Assembly: GCA_014529385.2 (NCBI GenBank)
Contig: CM043969.1
Span: forward strand, 76,304,676 to 76,368,675
DNA: 64,000 bases
Direction of reading: 5' to 3'
From: Adiantum capillus-veneris
Lineage: Eukaryota > Streptophyta > Polypodiopsida > Polypodiales > Pteridaceae
Shown here: one piece after another, positions 9,805 to 22,339 of the stretch
Layout of the letters: each line of letters starts with the position of its first letter
Numbering within the stretch: position 1 is the stretch's first letter
Position numbers and translations under genes: made by a program
The notes under the pieces: model-generated
What the model was told of the DNA's origin: nothing
The model's database searches: none
Seen by the model: the letters and a program-made list of their open reading frames with translations, nothing else

Positions 9805-12800
9805 AATTAACTAACATTGGACATAACATAAGATGAGATCTCCCACCAAAAGAGGGAAGATAATGTACTTATTTCTCTTGTAATGGAGCATCAATTTTTT
9901 AGTCGCTCTACATTATGTCCTTTTGGAATGTCTCCTCTATATGTAAGGAATTTTGTTCTAATGTACCCACCAAGATGCTTAACAACCTTCTCCTTGGCTG
10001 CAATTGCATGGTTAGAATAACAAAAAAAGTATCATGAGTCTAGAGGCACTAAAACCAGAGCATAACCAAAAATTTTAAGGCACTAAAACCAAGAGCATAA
10101 CCAAAAATTCTAAGGGCAACTACTCAAGTGTCAATAAATCTTGTTTAGGTTCTTCTTCCTTGTCAACAAAGTCCTTGGCAACCTCACAAGATTCTACAAT
10201 GACTACAAGATAGTAGTCCTCTCTGACATTGAACAAAAACTAGATATGATGAAGGGGGATGAAGTCTTTTCCATTCAAATGATAAGAGGGAATACTCAGA
10301 GAAGACATTGAGATGGGCGAATCTTCAATAGGTTCTTTAATGAATGTCTTTGCTCTGAGGAGGGAAACATCAAGATCAGTAATTTCGTTCTCTTTTGCCT
10401 AATTTTTTCTCTCTTTAAGACCTCACTTTATTCAATGTGGGAGATTGTGGAAACATTGGCATTGGCTTCAAGATTAGTAGTGTCCAATTTGATTTCTAAT
10501 TGCTTTGCATCATATCCACCCTAAGTTTCATGCAAAACAAGAAAGAAGCACACTAGGGCACATGATTACATGGTTTCATATGCTCAGGACAGTTGAGATG
10601 AGATGCAATCAAAAGCAATGACTTGTTCTTGAATTTTCCATACTTTTTTGTGACCGTTCCCTTCTCACCAATATTACTGGAGGTGAGTGAGATGAACATA
10701 CTCTTTGTTCTTAGTTAGGTAGATCTCTTCTCCAATGGATTCTTTAAAGAAATATATATCACCTCCTTTTTGCATCATGGCGTCAAGAAGCCTCTCACTT
10801 GGGCTTTTGTGAATGATCTCAAACTTTCTTGAAGCTACCTGAGGTGGTTATGTGGAGCTCAAAGACAACGCAATGGAGCAATAAATTGCTTGAAAGAAGG
10901 CCACTCCGAATGCTATGTAGGATCCTATAAATGGATTTGGGAAATAGTAATTTGAAGGAGTTAAGGGCGATACTGATTCTAAGAAGGTGTCTCCTTGCCT
11001 TTAGGCTCCCAAGCAATGGACCAAAGGAAGCCCAAACGGTCACTCCTTACACTGTCTAGGGATTGAGGATTGGGGCATTAGTGTCTCCTTTCTTTCAAGC
11101 AATGGACTAGGAGCATGTAAAAGGATTTGGAGGTTAGTGAGTGTCTCTTCATCTTCAATCTCTAAAGCAATATACTCAAAGGCTTCCCAATCCCAAACAA
11201 CATAATAGTGCATGGACTAGATTTCAAGTCTGTCTTCAATCGCATCATGTGGGCAATGCCTCACAATAATGAGGAGACCCAAATGAAACGATACAACATG
11301 GAGGTGTTTGCAAGATGGGATTTTATTTTTGCAAGGTTCTATTTTTGTGCTTTTGTAGTTGATTTGATTTTTTTGAGCTTTTGCAATGCAGCATGGCATA
11401 GTCGCAACTTGTTCAAGAGAAAACATGCACACAAACTATATGCATGAATAAAATTTTAAAAAAAAGACAAAGCAAAGCATTTTTTAATCCAAAACAAAGT
11501 AAGATCCTATCGCATGCCAACTAGGAACTCACATGGTATGCTCTCTTAAGAAGTAATGAAACTACGACATGCATGCAGTCTCCTACTTCCCATAGTTTCT
11601 TTTGTACAAGCTTGTCTTTCTCAAACAAGATTTATCATCCACCCTCTTTGGGCGTCCACACATATTTTAAGGAAAAGATATCATAGCAAAGAATAGTCAA
11701 CTACGTGCCAAGTACCTAGTCACACATAGTGGTCTCATAATAACTCCTAAACTAAAATACACACATGCCAACCATAGTCACATGATAACCATATAGTCAC
11801 ATAATTACCACGATAAAGATTGTGGCAAAGAAGTACATGATCCGCATATAAAAGTAGCAACAAGATGAAATGTTTAAAGTCTCCTTGAAAACAAAGCCCT
11901 GTCTTAGCATGGGTACAAGTCCACACACTATGGAAGACAAAAACGTCTCATAGAGCACATCTTCTAGCTCTAAACATATGCAATGTCTCAGATCCTCTGC
12001 GTTGGACCTTCCCAAATCACCACACCTTGCAAACACATCTAAAACATAGTTGCATCACTCTATGCATGTAGTAGCATCCACCTAACCACATTAACCAACG
12101 AAGAAAAAAACATCATTAGTCATGCAAGTGGAAATAATGTGGCAAACTTAACGAGAAGACCATACAAAACAACTGAAAACAACATCATGCAACAAAATGT
12201 TTATTGATAAAAAAGATCACTTCTCTTCACACCACCTCTAAAAATATTTCACCATCAATTTCTATGGGAAATACACAATCATACAACATGTAGCTATGCT
12301 ACACCGGAAACAACCTCTCTAAACTCTTCTCCTCACTTTCTTTATTGTAGTCAACATGACCAATAAAATGGCAAAGACACATGGTAAGATCAAGCATCTA
12401 CTTGAGAGCACAAATTGAAAATGTGATATATCTTGACGAGAGAAAATTATGCAGCACAAACCTTGTTTAAAGCATTTATAAAACTATGGTGATCTTAGTG
12501 ACAGGATCCTGATATGCCTTGGAATAACACATAAGCATCCAAGTAAGGTGAAGCGCAAGCCCCACTCTTGTTATGTCTACAATAAACTCACTTATTTGCT
12601 CAGCTAAGCACATGGTGACCAAGAAACCATGGTCGGCCAAATACTCACAAGCAAGATCCATGCAACCCTTAATTAGGCCCATTGAGAATGTGTTCCACTT
12701 GGAAAAAATCATGCCCTCTAAAAAGAACGTTAGTGTCAACATGAAAAGTGAAATTTCATGCAACCTTTGATGTGAAAAAATGACCCCAAGAAATGGGACC

Positions 12801-14544
12801 AAGGGCATCCACAAGCAAGCTTGTAGGAAAATCTGCAAATATCAATCAAGCTACCTCTTTTCCATAAAGATGCATCTTTTGAGTTTCCAAAACTTTGTTG
12901 ATGCTATTCCAAAAACAATATATTCATATATTGAAAAACTAACTACGATGCAATGTTACATGATGGTTGCCTTTACCTATTTAGGGAAAATCTATCAATT
13001 TTTGGGTTACATCAACAAGGAGAGCATCTATATAAGTTTGGTAGTGGAACCTTGCAACCATTATTTAAAGTGATAGATTTCAAAATATCTCTACATGCAA
13101 GCAACATTAATTTCAAAGTCATTTAAGATGAATCACCATCAAAACAAGTCATAGGTCATCGGCTCTGCAACAAAGGAGGTAGTGGGCACTGTAGAGGCCT
13201 CTAACACATTTGTCCTTTGTGGATTTCTTGGAGTGCTTGACGATTCCATAAGTTCTTTACCTTTCTTCTTAAGAATGCTAACCAATGGGACATAAGTGGT
13301 TGATTGAATAGCCAATATATTAGATTGTGTACCTTGGGCAGCTTGTGTGGCATCCTTATTAACTTCAGTGCTCTCACGTTCACTTCCTGGGGTTGCTTAA
13401 TTTTCCAATGTAGTGGGCATAGTAAGTGCATCAATTTCTCTATTGCTACGTGTCTCCTATTTGAAACTTGCAAGCATCATTGTTTTTATTATCGCATACA
13501 TGGCTTGAAAAACCTTTCATACATAAAGTGAATTCAGGTTCAAAGAACTTATTCTCATGAATATCTTTCTCTTGATTTGGGATGAGACAAACTAGATAAT
13601 CAAGCCACCAAGGACATAAGCATGCCGCCAATGGTCTCACATTCTTTTCAAGCAGCAACGGGAGAATACATAGTACTCTCATCATGGACATCAACCCACT
13701 CTTTTGTGAATTTTGGAGCTACACCCAACCTCTTCTCTTCTACACGTTGTAGTATCCACCGCAATATTTTCACTGAACAAAGCATCCACCATTTGTTGGG
13801 CTCCAATGTGGAGTTAAGGCAATGTTATGATAAAGAAAATAGAGTCTCCTTTGTTTAGGAGATCAATTGTGAAAAAACAAACCACCCACCCTATCTTGGG
13901 TTTCCATGTGGAATTTTAGTTGATGCAATGATAGAGAAAATTAAAAACATGTAGAAAATTTGGCAGAGTCTTCTTTTGCTTAGCAATCATTTTTCCAAAA
14001 GTAAACCAACCACCCTAACTTAGGCTTCCACATGGAATTTAAGGTATATAGACTAGAAGCAAGAATGGACCTCATAAGATTCCATACACTTACTTCATAC
14101 TTGACCACAACTACTAACATACACATACATATCAAAATAAACCAACCATCATCAATAAAGAAGCATTCTTAGAATACAACCTGTAAACCACTTATTTGGT
14201 TGAAAAAACAAGTATGGGCATCTTCTTCATAACATGTGAAGCCTTTACCACATCCATGAGATGCACAAAATCCTACATGCATGTATATCACAAGCACTTA
14301 ACATGTGTACATACACGTGGGCATGTACATCAAGTCAACCAAAGCGTCCGCATTATGCCTACATGTACTACATAATTCTTCAAGTTAATCTTAAAAAATT
14401 CATCAAATGAATTTGACAGATGTGGACCTTCAACTTATCTTTTGGATTAAGAGAGAGGCGTCATAATGTAAATGAGTCCAATGCGTCCCTATTTCCATGT
14501 AGATCCAAAAGGCTTTTGCTCTAAAACCTTCCATGGAGACAATA
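9805..14544. other. Long stretch without a recognised gene
   Basis: About 4.7 kb of AT-rich DNA with no recognised coding motif on either strand. The longest frame is 120 codons on the minus strand (12476-12838). It is hydrophobic in parts (Leu/Phe/Met-rich) but overlaps a + strand frame and matches nothing I know. No long tandem repeat or transposon end is visible. Some short phrases repeat at about 13850-14060 (CCACCCTA.CTT.GG.TTCCA.) at about 140 bp spacing. Confidence 0.4.
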
Positions 14545-14821
14545 AAGTCACATAGATGCATAGTAGGTGTTTGAGCTCTCCAATCATCCACGTGGACGGA
14601 GATGATTAGAGAGACTAAACACCTCCAAGGCTCCCATGTAAGTTTAAATGACAATTGCAAGTTTAAGAGTTATTAATCATGCCAAAGTTCACACTTGATG
14701 ACAAAATAACCCTTTGAAAAGCTTGTCAAATTTAGAAAAAAAAACTATAAAAAGCTTGTCAAACTTTGAAACAACAAAACCCTATGAAGAGCTTGTCAAA
14801 CTTTGAAACAACAAAAACCCT

Positions 14822-14980
14822 ATGAAAAGCTTGTCACAAGTTGCAAAAGAAAGAGGGGCTAGAGCCCCCCAATTGTCCTCTTGTGTAGACGATCAGGGAC
14901 TAGAGCCCCCCAATTGTCCTCTCGTGTAGACGATTAGGGGCTCTAGCCCTTTTTTTTTGCAACTTGTGACAAGCTTTTCA
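14822..14980. repeat. Stem-loop H1, block A
   Basis: Arms of about 45 bases: ATGAAAAGCTTGTCACAAG at 14822 pairs with CTTGTGACAAGCTTTTCAT ending at 14980, continuing through GCAAAA...GGGGCTAGAGCCCC. The loop carries a tandem repeat of an AGAGCCCCCCAATTGTCCTC.TGTGTAGACGAT-type unit. Equivalent stem-loops lie at 19451-19574 and 19995-20116. Confidence 0.85.
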
Positions 14981-14982
14981 TA

Positions 14983-15120
14983 AGTCTAATACTCATAGTA
15001 AATTTGATTACAATGACATGCTACATTTGATTACAATGGTACAATTGATAAAAAAAATACTCATGGCACATTTGATTACAATGATGCGGTACATTTGATA
15101 ACAATGCTACATTTGATGAC
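14983..15120. repeat. Degenerate ACATTTGATTACAATG repeats
   Basis: Several loosely spaced copies of (T)ACATTTGAT(T/A)ACAATG separate the first and second stem-loops. The same spacer occurs at about 19590-19695 and 20130-20260 in block B. Confidence 0.7.
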
Positions 15121-15153
15121 AATGGATACCTATTTGACAGTTTGCTAAGTTCA

Positions 15154-15252
15154 TGCAGTCACTGCAAAAAAGGGGGGCCAGAGCCCCTAAATCATTCGTG
15201 TGTCCGCGAACGATTGAGGGGCTCCACCCTCTTGATTTTTGCAATGGCTGCA
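15154..15252. repeat. Stem-loop H2, block A
   Basis: TGCAGTCACTGCAAAAA at 15154 pairs with TTTTTGCAATGGCTGCA ending at 15252. The inner arms include GGGGG.CCAGAGCCCC and GGGGCTCCACCCTC, and the apex includes AATCATTCG...CGAACGATT. Equivalents lie at 19729-19825 and 20286-20386. Confidence 0.8.
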
Positions 15253-15348
15253 AGAAAATTCTTTGGAATTTGATATTCATGGAACTTGCATAGATAATTG
15301 CTGTCTCACATTTATGGTGCATGGATTATTTGTCTTTGTTCTAGAAAT

Positions 15349-15427
15349 TTGCAAATTTCTTACAAAGCTAAAAAAATGGGGGCTAGAGCTCGTAGTTTTT
15401 TTGCAACTTATGCAAGAAATCTACAGA
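15349..15427. repeat. Stem-loop H3, block A
   Basis: GCAAATTTCTTACAAAGC is matched imperfectly by the inverted GCAACTTATGCAAGAAATCT downstream. The GGGGGCTAGAGCTC sits at the apex. The better preserved equivalent is 20481-20562. Confidence 0.7.
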
Positions 15428-15699
15428 TGACCTGAACAAGGTGTACATGCTTGGAGGCCCTTTTTCAAATTTTTGAACCAAAGCGTACATACTAAGAGCC
15501 TTACCTTGTAGCTTTAAATTAGCTGCAGGGGCCAAGTGGAGTCATAACATAGAGACATGAGGCACGGAGACTACGCACAACCCGACTATGTAGGTGGGGT
15601 GGGGTGGAGCCAAAGCACCGAGGCATGGGCAAGGTGGAGCGGACTTGGAGCACGGAGGTTCCGGGTGCGGTATCCGTTCACAAGTAGAGAGGTATATAT

Positions 15700-16680
<981 letters not shown>

Positions 16681-18260
16681 ATGAACATTTCAAGCGCTCT
16701 ATTTCTCTCTTGGCACATTGGTGGGGACAATGTCACACATGATATTCCTTTGCACTATAGTAAGGTGTTGCTAAGATCTAACTATCTTCAAAATTTGCTA
16801 CACCCAACCTATATTGTTCTTGGTCTGCATGCAATCATTCAAGAAGAAGGAAATATATTAGAACTTGTTGTTGCTCCACATGACCATGAAGGCAATGAAA
16901 ATTACCTGATATTGATGGTTCTTTTCCAACAAATATCTAATGCTATGCTCAACAGATTTTGTTTATGTATGTGATATCAAGAGCATAGAGATAAACTACG
17001 ACAAGGATACAAGGAAAAAGTTAGATGGTATGAACCCTATGGCCAATGACGCATGTGTGAAAGTGTTGGAGCTTGATGTTAAAAGTGAAGACAATAAAGA
17101 TATACCATCTATGTCCATGTTCAAATGGATACAAAATGGAGAAGGGTTTGTTCAAATCAAAAAGCTATCAAAAATATGATGTAATCCTCTGTAGGTAAAT
17201 GGGCTTCCCCCAATCTACAATAGCTATTTGTGTTTTGAGTTTCCTACAACTTTTAGAAAAAAAGAAAAGAATGGAACGGAGAAAAAACTTGATAGTCATC
17301 TCTAGACACAACCATCCCAATCAAACATGACAATACATTGTATGGTCAAGCTGACATATTGTCTTAGGAACGTGCAATTGACTTGTCCATTTTACATGAA
17401 TGAGAATACCTTGTATAGTACAAGCTGAGATATTGTCTTGGGAACCTACAATGTCACTATTTGACTTGTTCATTTAACATGAATGAAAAAAGTTCTATGA
17501 CACCTCTTTCCTCGGGCATTTGGACAAGCAGGTGAGCAAGGGATATCCAGACACTGAAAGGCTGATGAAAAAATGTTTGCTACTATTTCCAAAAAATAAT
17601 GACATGCATTGATGTATGCAAGGCAATGATCTACTATGCATTCCCCTTGGATGAGAGCACGAATCGAATGGTATTTCATATGTTCAATCACAAGCATAGT
17701 GTTCAACCAAGCATCTCAAGAGATAATATAGCAATAGTGCAGAACTTAGTTAGCACAGTTCTTAAAATCAAAAAAGGTGGACCAGAAATAATTCAAATGC
17801 TATAGTGGCACGACAAATGTTTTTCAAGTCTCTGACTAGAAAAGATGAGGAAGTCACAACTAAAAGAGATCTACTTGGTTCTCTTGAGGAGATAATGCCA
17901 TTGGTGCAGAACAATGGGTATGTAGGGACTAAATTCTTGCAATTTTTGTTTCGTGTGTCTAATGTTTGTCTTTGCTAATCTATTTATTTTGCCTTGATAT
18001 ATGGATGTTTTATGTAGATTTAAAGGTATAATATCCAAAGAAAATGCAAATCAAAGTGTTCAAATGGGCAAAGAATATGAAAACATTTTTTGGCTACAAT
18101 GATGTTGTATGTTTCTCTTTTTCCATGATAGTAGATTCTCTAGTCAAGGCAATGGCAACGAAAAGTGTTACTTTTTCAAGTTGTTTACAAAGGTTCCTAC
18201 ATCAATATCTAGTGAATTGAATGAGGAAAATTGAGAAAGGTGATTTGAGGAATACTTGGT
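16681..18260 (+). pseudogene. Decayed coding-like DNA of block A, family not certain
   Basis: Frames at 16681-16974 and 16940-17179 overlap in different frames and are followed by further fragments at 17599-17805 and up to about 18260. The same protein-like segments recur, shifted and broken, in block B (20886-22250). Conservation of peptide-like stretches between two diverged copies suggests an ancestral gene or transposon ORF. Block B continues into a segment (22340-22950) loosely resembling, from memory, a transposase-like plant family with a Phe-Trp-x-x-Leu-Asn ... Gly-Phe-Met pattern. No catalytic triad can be placed, and I give no function. Confidence 0.4.
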
Positions 18261-18315
18261 TCAATTTGACCATACATACATGATATAGGGGTGTGCAACA
18301 ATGTCGTGCTCTATG

Positions 18316-18585
18316 CCATTGTACACTCTCCTTATTGCCAACTAGCTTACCCTTGCCTCATCTCACATAGACCCTACAAAATCAAGTGGATCCTGTCCAC
18401 ATTGTTCCATGGTTCATTGAGACTTCTTCAAAACAAGAACTAGGACTCTTCATCCTCTTCTTTTGCTTCAAAAATTGCGATAACCTTCAATGCTTACATG
18501 CTAGCCAAATGTTGCACGATGAATTAAACATTGCTTAAGACAAAAATTTCATGCTCTCAACCATATACAAACGTACCATGAATCA
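18316..18585 (-). repeat. Segment inverted relative to block B
   Basis: The reverse complement of this ~270 bp aligns with 22254-22526 in block B, including CCATTGTACACT.TCCTTATT at one end and ATTAAACATT.CTTAA near the other. The DNA on both sides aligns in direct orientation. Confidence 0.8.
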
Positions 18586-18676
18586 AAAAGGCCCACACAA
18601 GGTTATGCAAGGTAGGATCCCTCTTGCCTTTGCTATTGGGAAAAGAGCTTGCAAAAGTACACCAGAAAGTTGGTAC

Positions 18677-19245
18677 TTGTCTTTCTCTTTAACCCTCTTA
18701 GTCTCAAGTTTTTACCCTCTCTCTAGCATAACTGTAAGAACCAAAAAAAAAAGTTTATGATTGTAAACCCAAAAACACAAATAGAATGATAATTTCATAG
18801 CACCAAAGCTCTTTAATACTACTTGAATGATTGTTTTGTCTAGCCATGAGTTACTTAACAAAAACTAAATTTAATAGCATTCACAAATCTTTCCCATTTA
18901 TTTACATGCATCAAAATTCTTATCCAAAACTAAAAAATTTCTCTAGAGTTTTCTTTGTTTTTTCTTCAAAATTTCAAAAAATACTCATCCATCTTTATCA
19001 CAAAGGCCCCCACAAACTCATCCACCTTTATCATACAGGCCTTTACAAGAGATGAAGGATGTTTAAAGACGTTAATTTTCAAAAGGAGACATTCTATACA
19101 CACATTTTTTCATAAGCAAATGAAAAATGTATCACCATGTACAATTTGGTCACAAGCTAACATATTAATAAAAAAAGGGGATCAAAGCTCTCGAATCATC
19201 CCACACATGCAGATGGTCGGGAAGCTAGAATTCATTTTTTATCCA
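18677..19245. other. Between blocks A and B; decayed stem-loop trace
   Basis: No gene. The stretch 19130-19245 contains a worn stem-loop-like sequence (AAAAAAGGGGATCAAAGCTC...CGGGAAGCTAGAATTCATTTTTT). It may be a remnant of a further copy of the H1/H2 module. Confidence 0.5.
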
Positions 19246-19450
19246 AAGTCACATAAATGAATAGTGGGTGTTTGAGCTCTCCAATCATCCGCATGGACCC
19301 AAATGATCAGAGAGATTAAACATCTCCCAAGGCTCCCATGTAAGTTTAAATGACAATTGCAAGTTTAAGAGTTATTAACCATGCTAAAGTTCACACTTGA
19401 TGAAAAAATAACCCTATCAAAATCTTGTCACAAATTATAAAAAAAAACCC

Positions 19451-19574
19451 TATGAAAAGCTTGTCACAATTTGCAAAAGAATGGAGGGCTAGAGACCCCC
19501 CTATTGTCCTCTCATGCAGATGATTAGGGGGCTCTGGCCCTCATTATTTTGCAACTTGTGACAAGATTTTCATA
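19451..19574. repeat. Stem-loop H1, block B first module
   Basis: TATGAAAAGCTTGTCACAA is matched by inverted TTGTGACAAGATTTTCATA. The inner parts are GAGGGCTAGAGACCCCC and GGGGGCTCTGGCCCTC. Confidence 0.8.
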
Positions 19575-19728
19575 GGTCTGATACTCATGGAAAATTTGAT
19601 TACAACAACATGCTACATTTGATTACATTGGTAAATTTGATGAAAAATTACTCATGGCACATTTGATTACAATGGTATGGTACATTTGATGATTATGCGC
19701 ATAACTATTTGATGGCTTGCTAAGTTCA

Positions 19729-19825
19729 TGCAGTCATTGCAAAAGAAAAGGGGGGCCGGAGACCCTTGATTATTTGTGCATGCACAAACAATCGAGGGGC
19801 TCCTTTGGTTTTTGGAATGGCTGCA
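19729..19825. repeat. Stem-loop H2, block B first module
   Basis: TGCAGTCATTGCAAAA pairs with TTTTTGGAATGGCTGCA. The apex contains GATTATTTGTGCATGCACAAACAATC, itself nearly palindromic. Confidence 0.75.
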
Positions 19826-19994
19826 AGAAAACTCTCTAGAATTTGATATTTATGGCACATGCATAGATTCTTGTTGTCTCACATTTACGGTGCATGGATT
19901 TTGTCACTTGATGACAAAATAACCCTATGAAAAGCTTGTCACAAGTTTATTTTAAAAAAAGCCCTATGAAAAGCTTGTCAAAATTTGAAACCCT

Positions 19995-20116
19995 ATGAAA
20001 ATCTTGTTACAAGTTGCAAAAGAAAGGGAGGCTAGTGCCCCCCCAATCGTCTTCCTGTGCCGACAATAAGGGGTCTTCGACCCTCGTTTTTTTGCAACTT
20101 GTGATGATATTTTCAT
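19995..20116. repeat. Stem-loop H1, block B second module
   Basis: ATGAAAATCTTGTTACAAG pairs with CTTGTGATGATATTTTCAT. The inner parts are GGGAGGCTAGTGCCCCCC and GGGGTCTTCGACCCTC. Confidence 0.75.
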
Positions 20117-20285
20117 GTGTCTGATACTCATGGAAAGCTTGATTACACAACATGGTATATTTAATTACAATGGTACATTTGATTAAAAAATACTTATGGC
20201 ACATTTCATTACAATGATATGGTACATTTTATAACAATGGTACATTTTATGACAATGCATAGCTATTTGATGGTTTGCTAAGTTC

Positions 20286-20386
20286 TTGCAACAAGGGGGG
20301 TGGGATCCCACAATTGTCCGCGGATGATTGTGGGGCTCCGCGGACGATCGAGGGGATCCATCCCCCTTGTTTTTTGCAATGGCTGG
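20286..20386. repeat. Stem-loop H2, block B second module
   Basis: TTGCAACAAGGGGGGTGGGAT pairs with ATCCATCCCCCTTGTTTTTTGC. The apex contains CACAATTGTCCGCGGATGATTGTGG, giving nested palindromes. Confidence 0.75.
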
Positions 20387-20480
20387 AAGAAAATTCTCTA
20401 GAATTTGATATTCGTAGCACATGCATAGATTCGTGCAGTCTCACATTCATGGTGCATGGATTATCTAGCTTGTTTTGGTG

Positions 20481-20562
20481 ATTTGCAAATTTCTTGTACC
20501 AGCTGCAAAAAAAGGGAGCTAGAGCCCCCTTTTTCTTGCAATTTGTGCAAGAAATTTGCAGA
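20481..20562. repeat. Stem-loop H3, block B: long near-perfect hairpin
   Basis: Arms of about 40 bases (ATTTGCAAATTTCTTG... against ...CAAGAAATTTGCAGAT) meet with only a few unpaired bases at the AGCTAGAGCCCC apex. This is the cleanest fold in the window. Confidence 0.85.
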
Positions 20563-20824
20563 TGGCTCAAACAAGCAGTACATGCTTGGAGGACCTTTTT
20601 CAAATTTGAGAATCAAAGCATACATACTAAGAGCCTTACCTTGGAGCTTTGAATTAGCCATAGGGGCCAAGAAAAGTTGTAGCATAGAGACGTGGGTCAA
20701 GGAGGCCAAGCAGAGCCGGAGTACGGAGACAGGGTAGGGCAGATCTAGGGCATCAAGGCACGAGCAAGGCAGGGTGGACTTGGAGCACGGAGGTGTTGGG
20801 TGGGTAGCCATTTTGGTAGGGGTT

Positions 20825-20825
<1 letters not shown>

Positions 20826-20877
<52 letters not shown>
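20826..20877. repeat. (GA)n microsatellite
   Basis: About 26 GA units at the position equivalent to 15703-15804 in block A. Confidence 0.95.
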
Positions 20878-20881
<4 letters not shown>

Positions 20882-20885
20882 CTCT

Positions 20886-22250
20886 AATTATCTTTGAAAT
20901 TTGCTACCCCCAACATATATATTTCTTGGTCTGCATGTAATCATTCAAGAAGAAGTCTATATATTGAAACTTGTTGTTCCTCCACATTGTGACCATGAAG
21001 GAAATGAACACTACCTCAATGATGGTTCTTTGTTAAACAAATATCTAATGTTGTGTTCAACAAATTTTGTTTATGTATGTGATTGCAAGAGTGTAGAGAT
21101 AAACTGCAACAAGGTTACAAGAAAAAAGATAGATGATATGTCAAATGGATACAAAATGGAGAAGGGTATGTTTGCTCAAGAAGATATCAAAAATGTGTTG
21201 CAATCCTCTATAGGTAAATCAACTTCCCCCAACCTACAATAGCTATTTGTGTTTTGAGTTTCCTGCAACTTTTGAAAAAAAAGAAAAGAATGGAAGAGAT
21301 GGATCAAAAACTTGATAGTCGTGTCTAGACACAACCATCCCAATAAAACATGACAATGCTTTGTATAGTCAAAAAGCTGAGATATTGTCTTGGGAACTTG
21401 CAATGTCACCAATTGACTTGTCCATTTTACATGAATGAGAGAAAGTTCAATGACACTTGTTTCGTGGGCATTTGAACAAGCAAGTGAGCAAGCGATATCC
21501 TAATGGTGAAGGCTAATAAAAAATTGTTTGTCACTATTTTCAAAAAATTAGTGACATGCATTGATGTATGCAAGGCAATGATCTACTATGTATTCCCCTT
21601 GGATGAGAGCATGAATCAAATGGTAATTTATCTTTGCAATCACGAGCATAGTATTCAACCAAGCACCTCAAGAGATAATATAGTAATAATGCAAAACTAA
21701 GTCAGCACAGTTCTTAAAATTGAATAAGATGGACCACAAATAATTCAAATGCTAGTGGCACCACAAATGTTGCTCAAATCCTTGACTAGAGAAGATGAGG
21801 AAGTCATAAGTGAAAGAGATCTACTTGGTTTCGGAGATTATGCCATTGGTGCACAACAATGGGTATGTGGGGACTAAATTCTTGCAATTTTGAGTTTGTG
21901 TGTCTTATGTTTTTCTTTGCTAAGCTATTTATTTTTCCTTGATATGGATGTTGTATGTAGATTTAAAGGTATAATATCCAAAGAATATTTATCAAGGTGT
22001 TCAAATGGGCAAAGAGTATGAAAACATTTTTCAGCGACGATGACATTGTATGTTTCCATTTTTCCATGGTAGTAGATTCTCGGGTCAAGGCAATGGTAGA
22101 GAAAAGTGTTACCTTTTCACGATGTTTACAAAAGGTCCTACATCAAGATCTAGATCAAATGAGGAAAATCGACCAAGGTGATTTCAGGAATTCTTGGTTC
22201 ACTTTGACCATATGCACATGATGAATGGGTGGGCAACAATGTCATGCTCC
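20886..22250 (+). pseudogene. Decayed coding-like DNA of block B, family not certain
   Basis: Open pieces at 20901-21242, 21503-21700 and 21997-22221 encode peptides clearly related to those of block A (for example the Glu-Ile-Asn-x-x-Lys-x-Thr-Arg-Lys-Lys segment near 21090-21130). They are separated by stops and frameshifts. No start, catalytic motif or full domain can be defined. It may be part of an old transposon or captured gene. Confidence 0.4.
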
Positions 22251-22339
22251 ATGTATGATTTTGGGTACGTTTGTGCATGGTTAAGAGTACGAGATATTCT
22301 TATTAAGAAATGTTTAATTGATTGTGCAAAATTTGGCCT

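Noticed and set aside
12476-12838. 120-codon hydrophobic minus-strand frame as a membrane protein gene
   Set aside because: Overlapped by a + strand frame, with no recognisable family, no neighbouring exons and no repeated occurrence. The length is within chance for 64 kb of AT-rich DNA.
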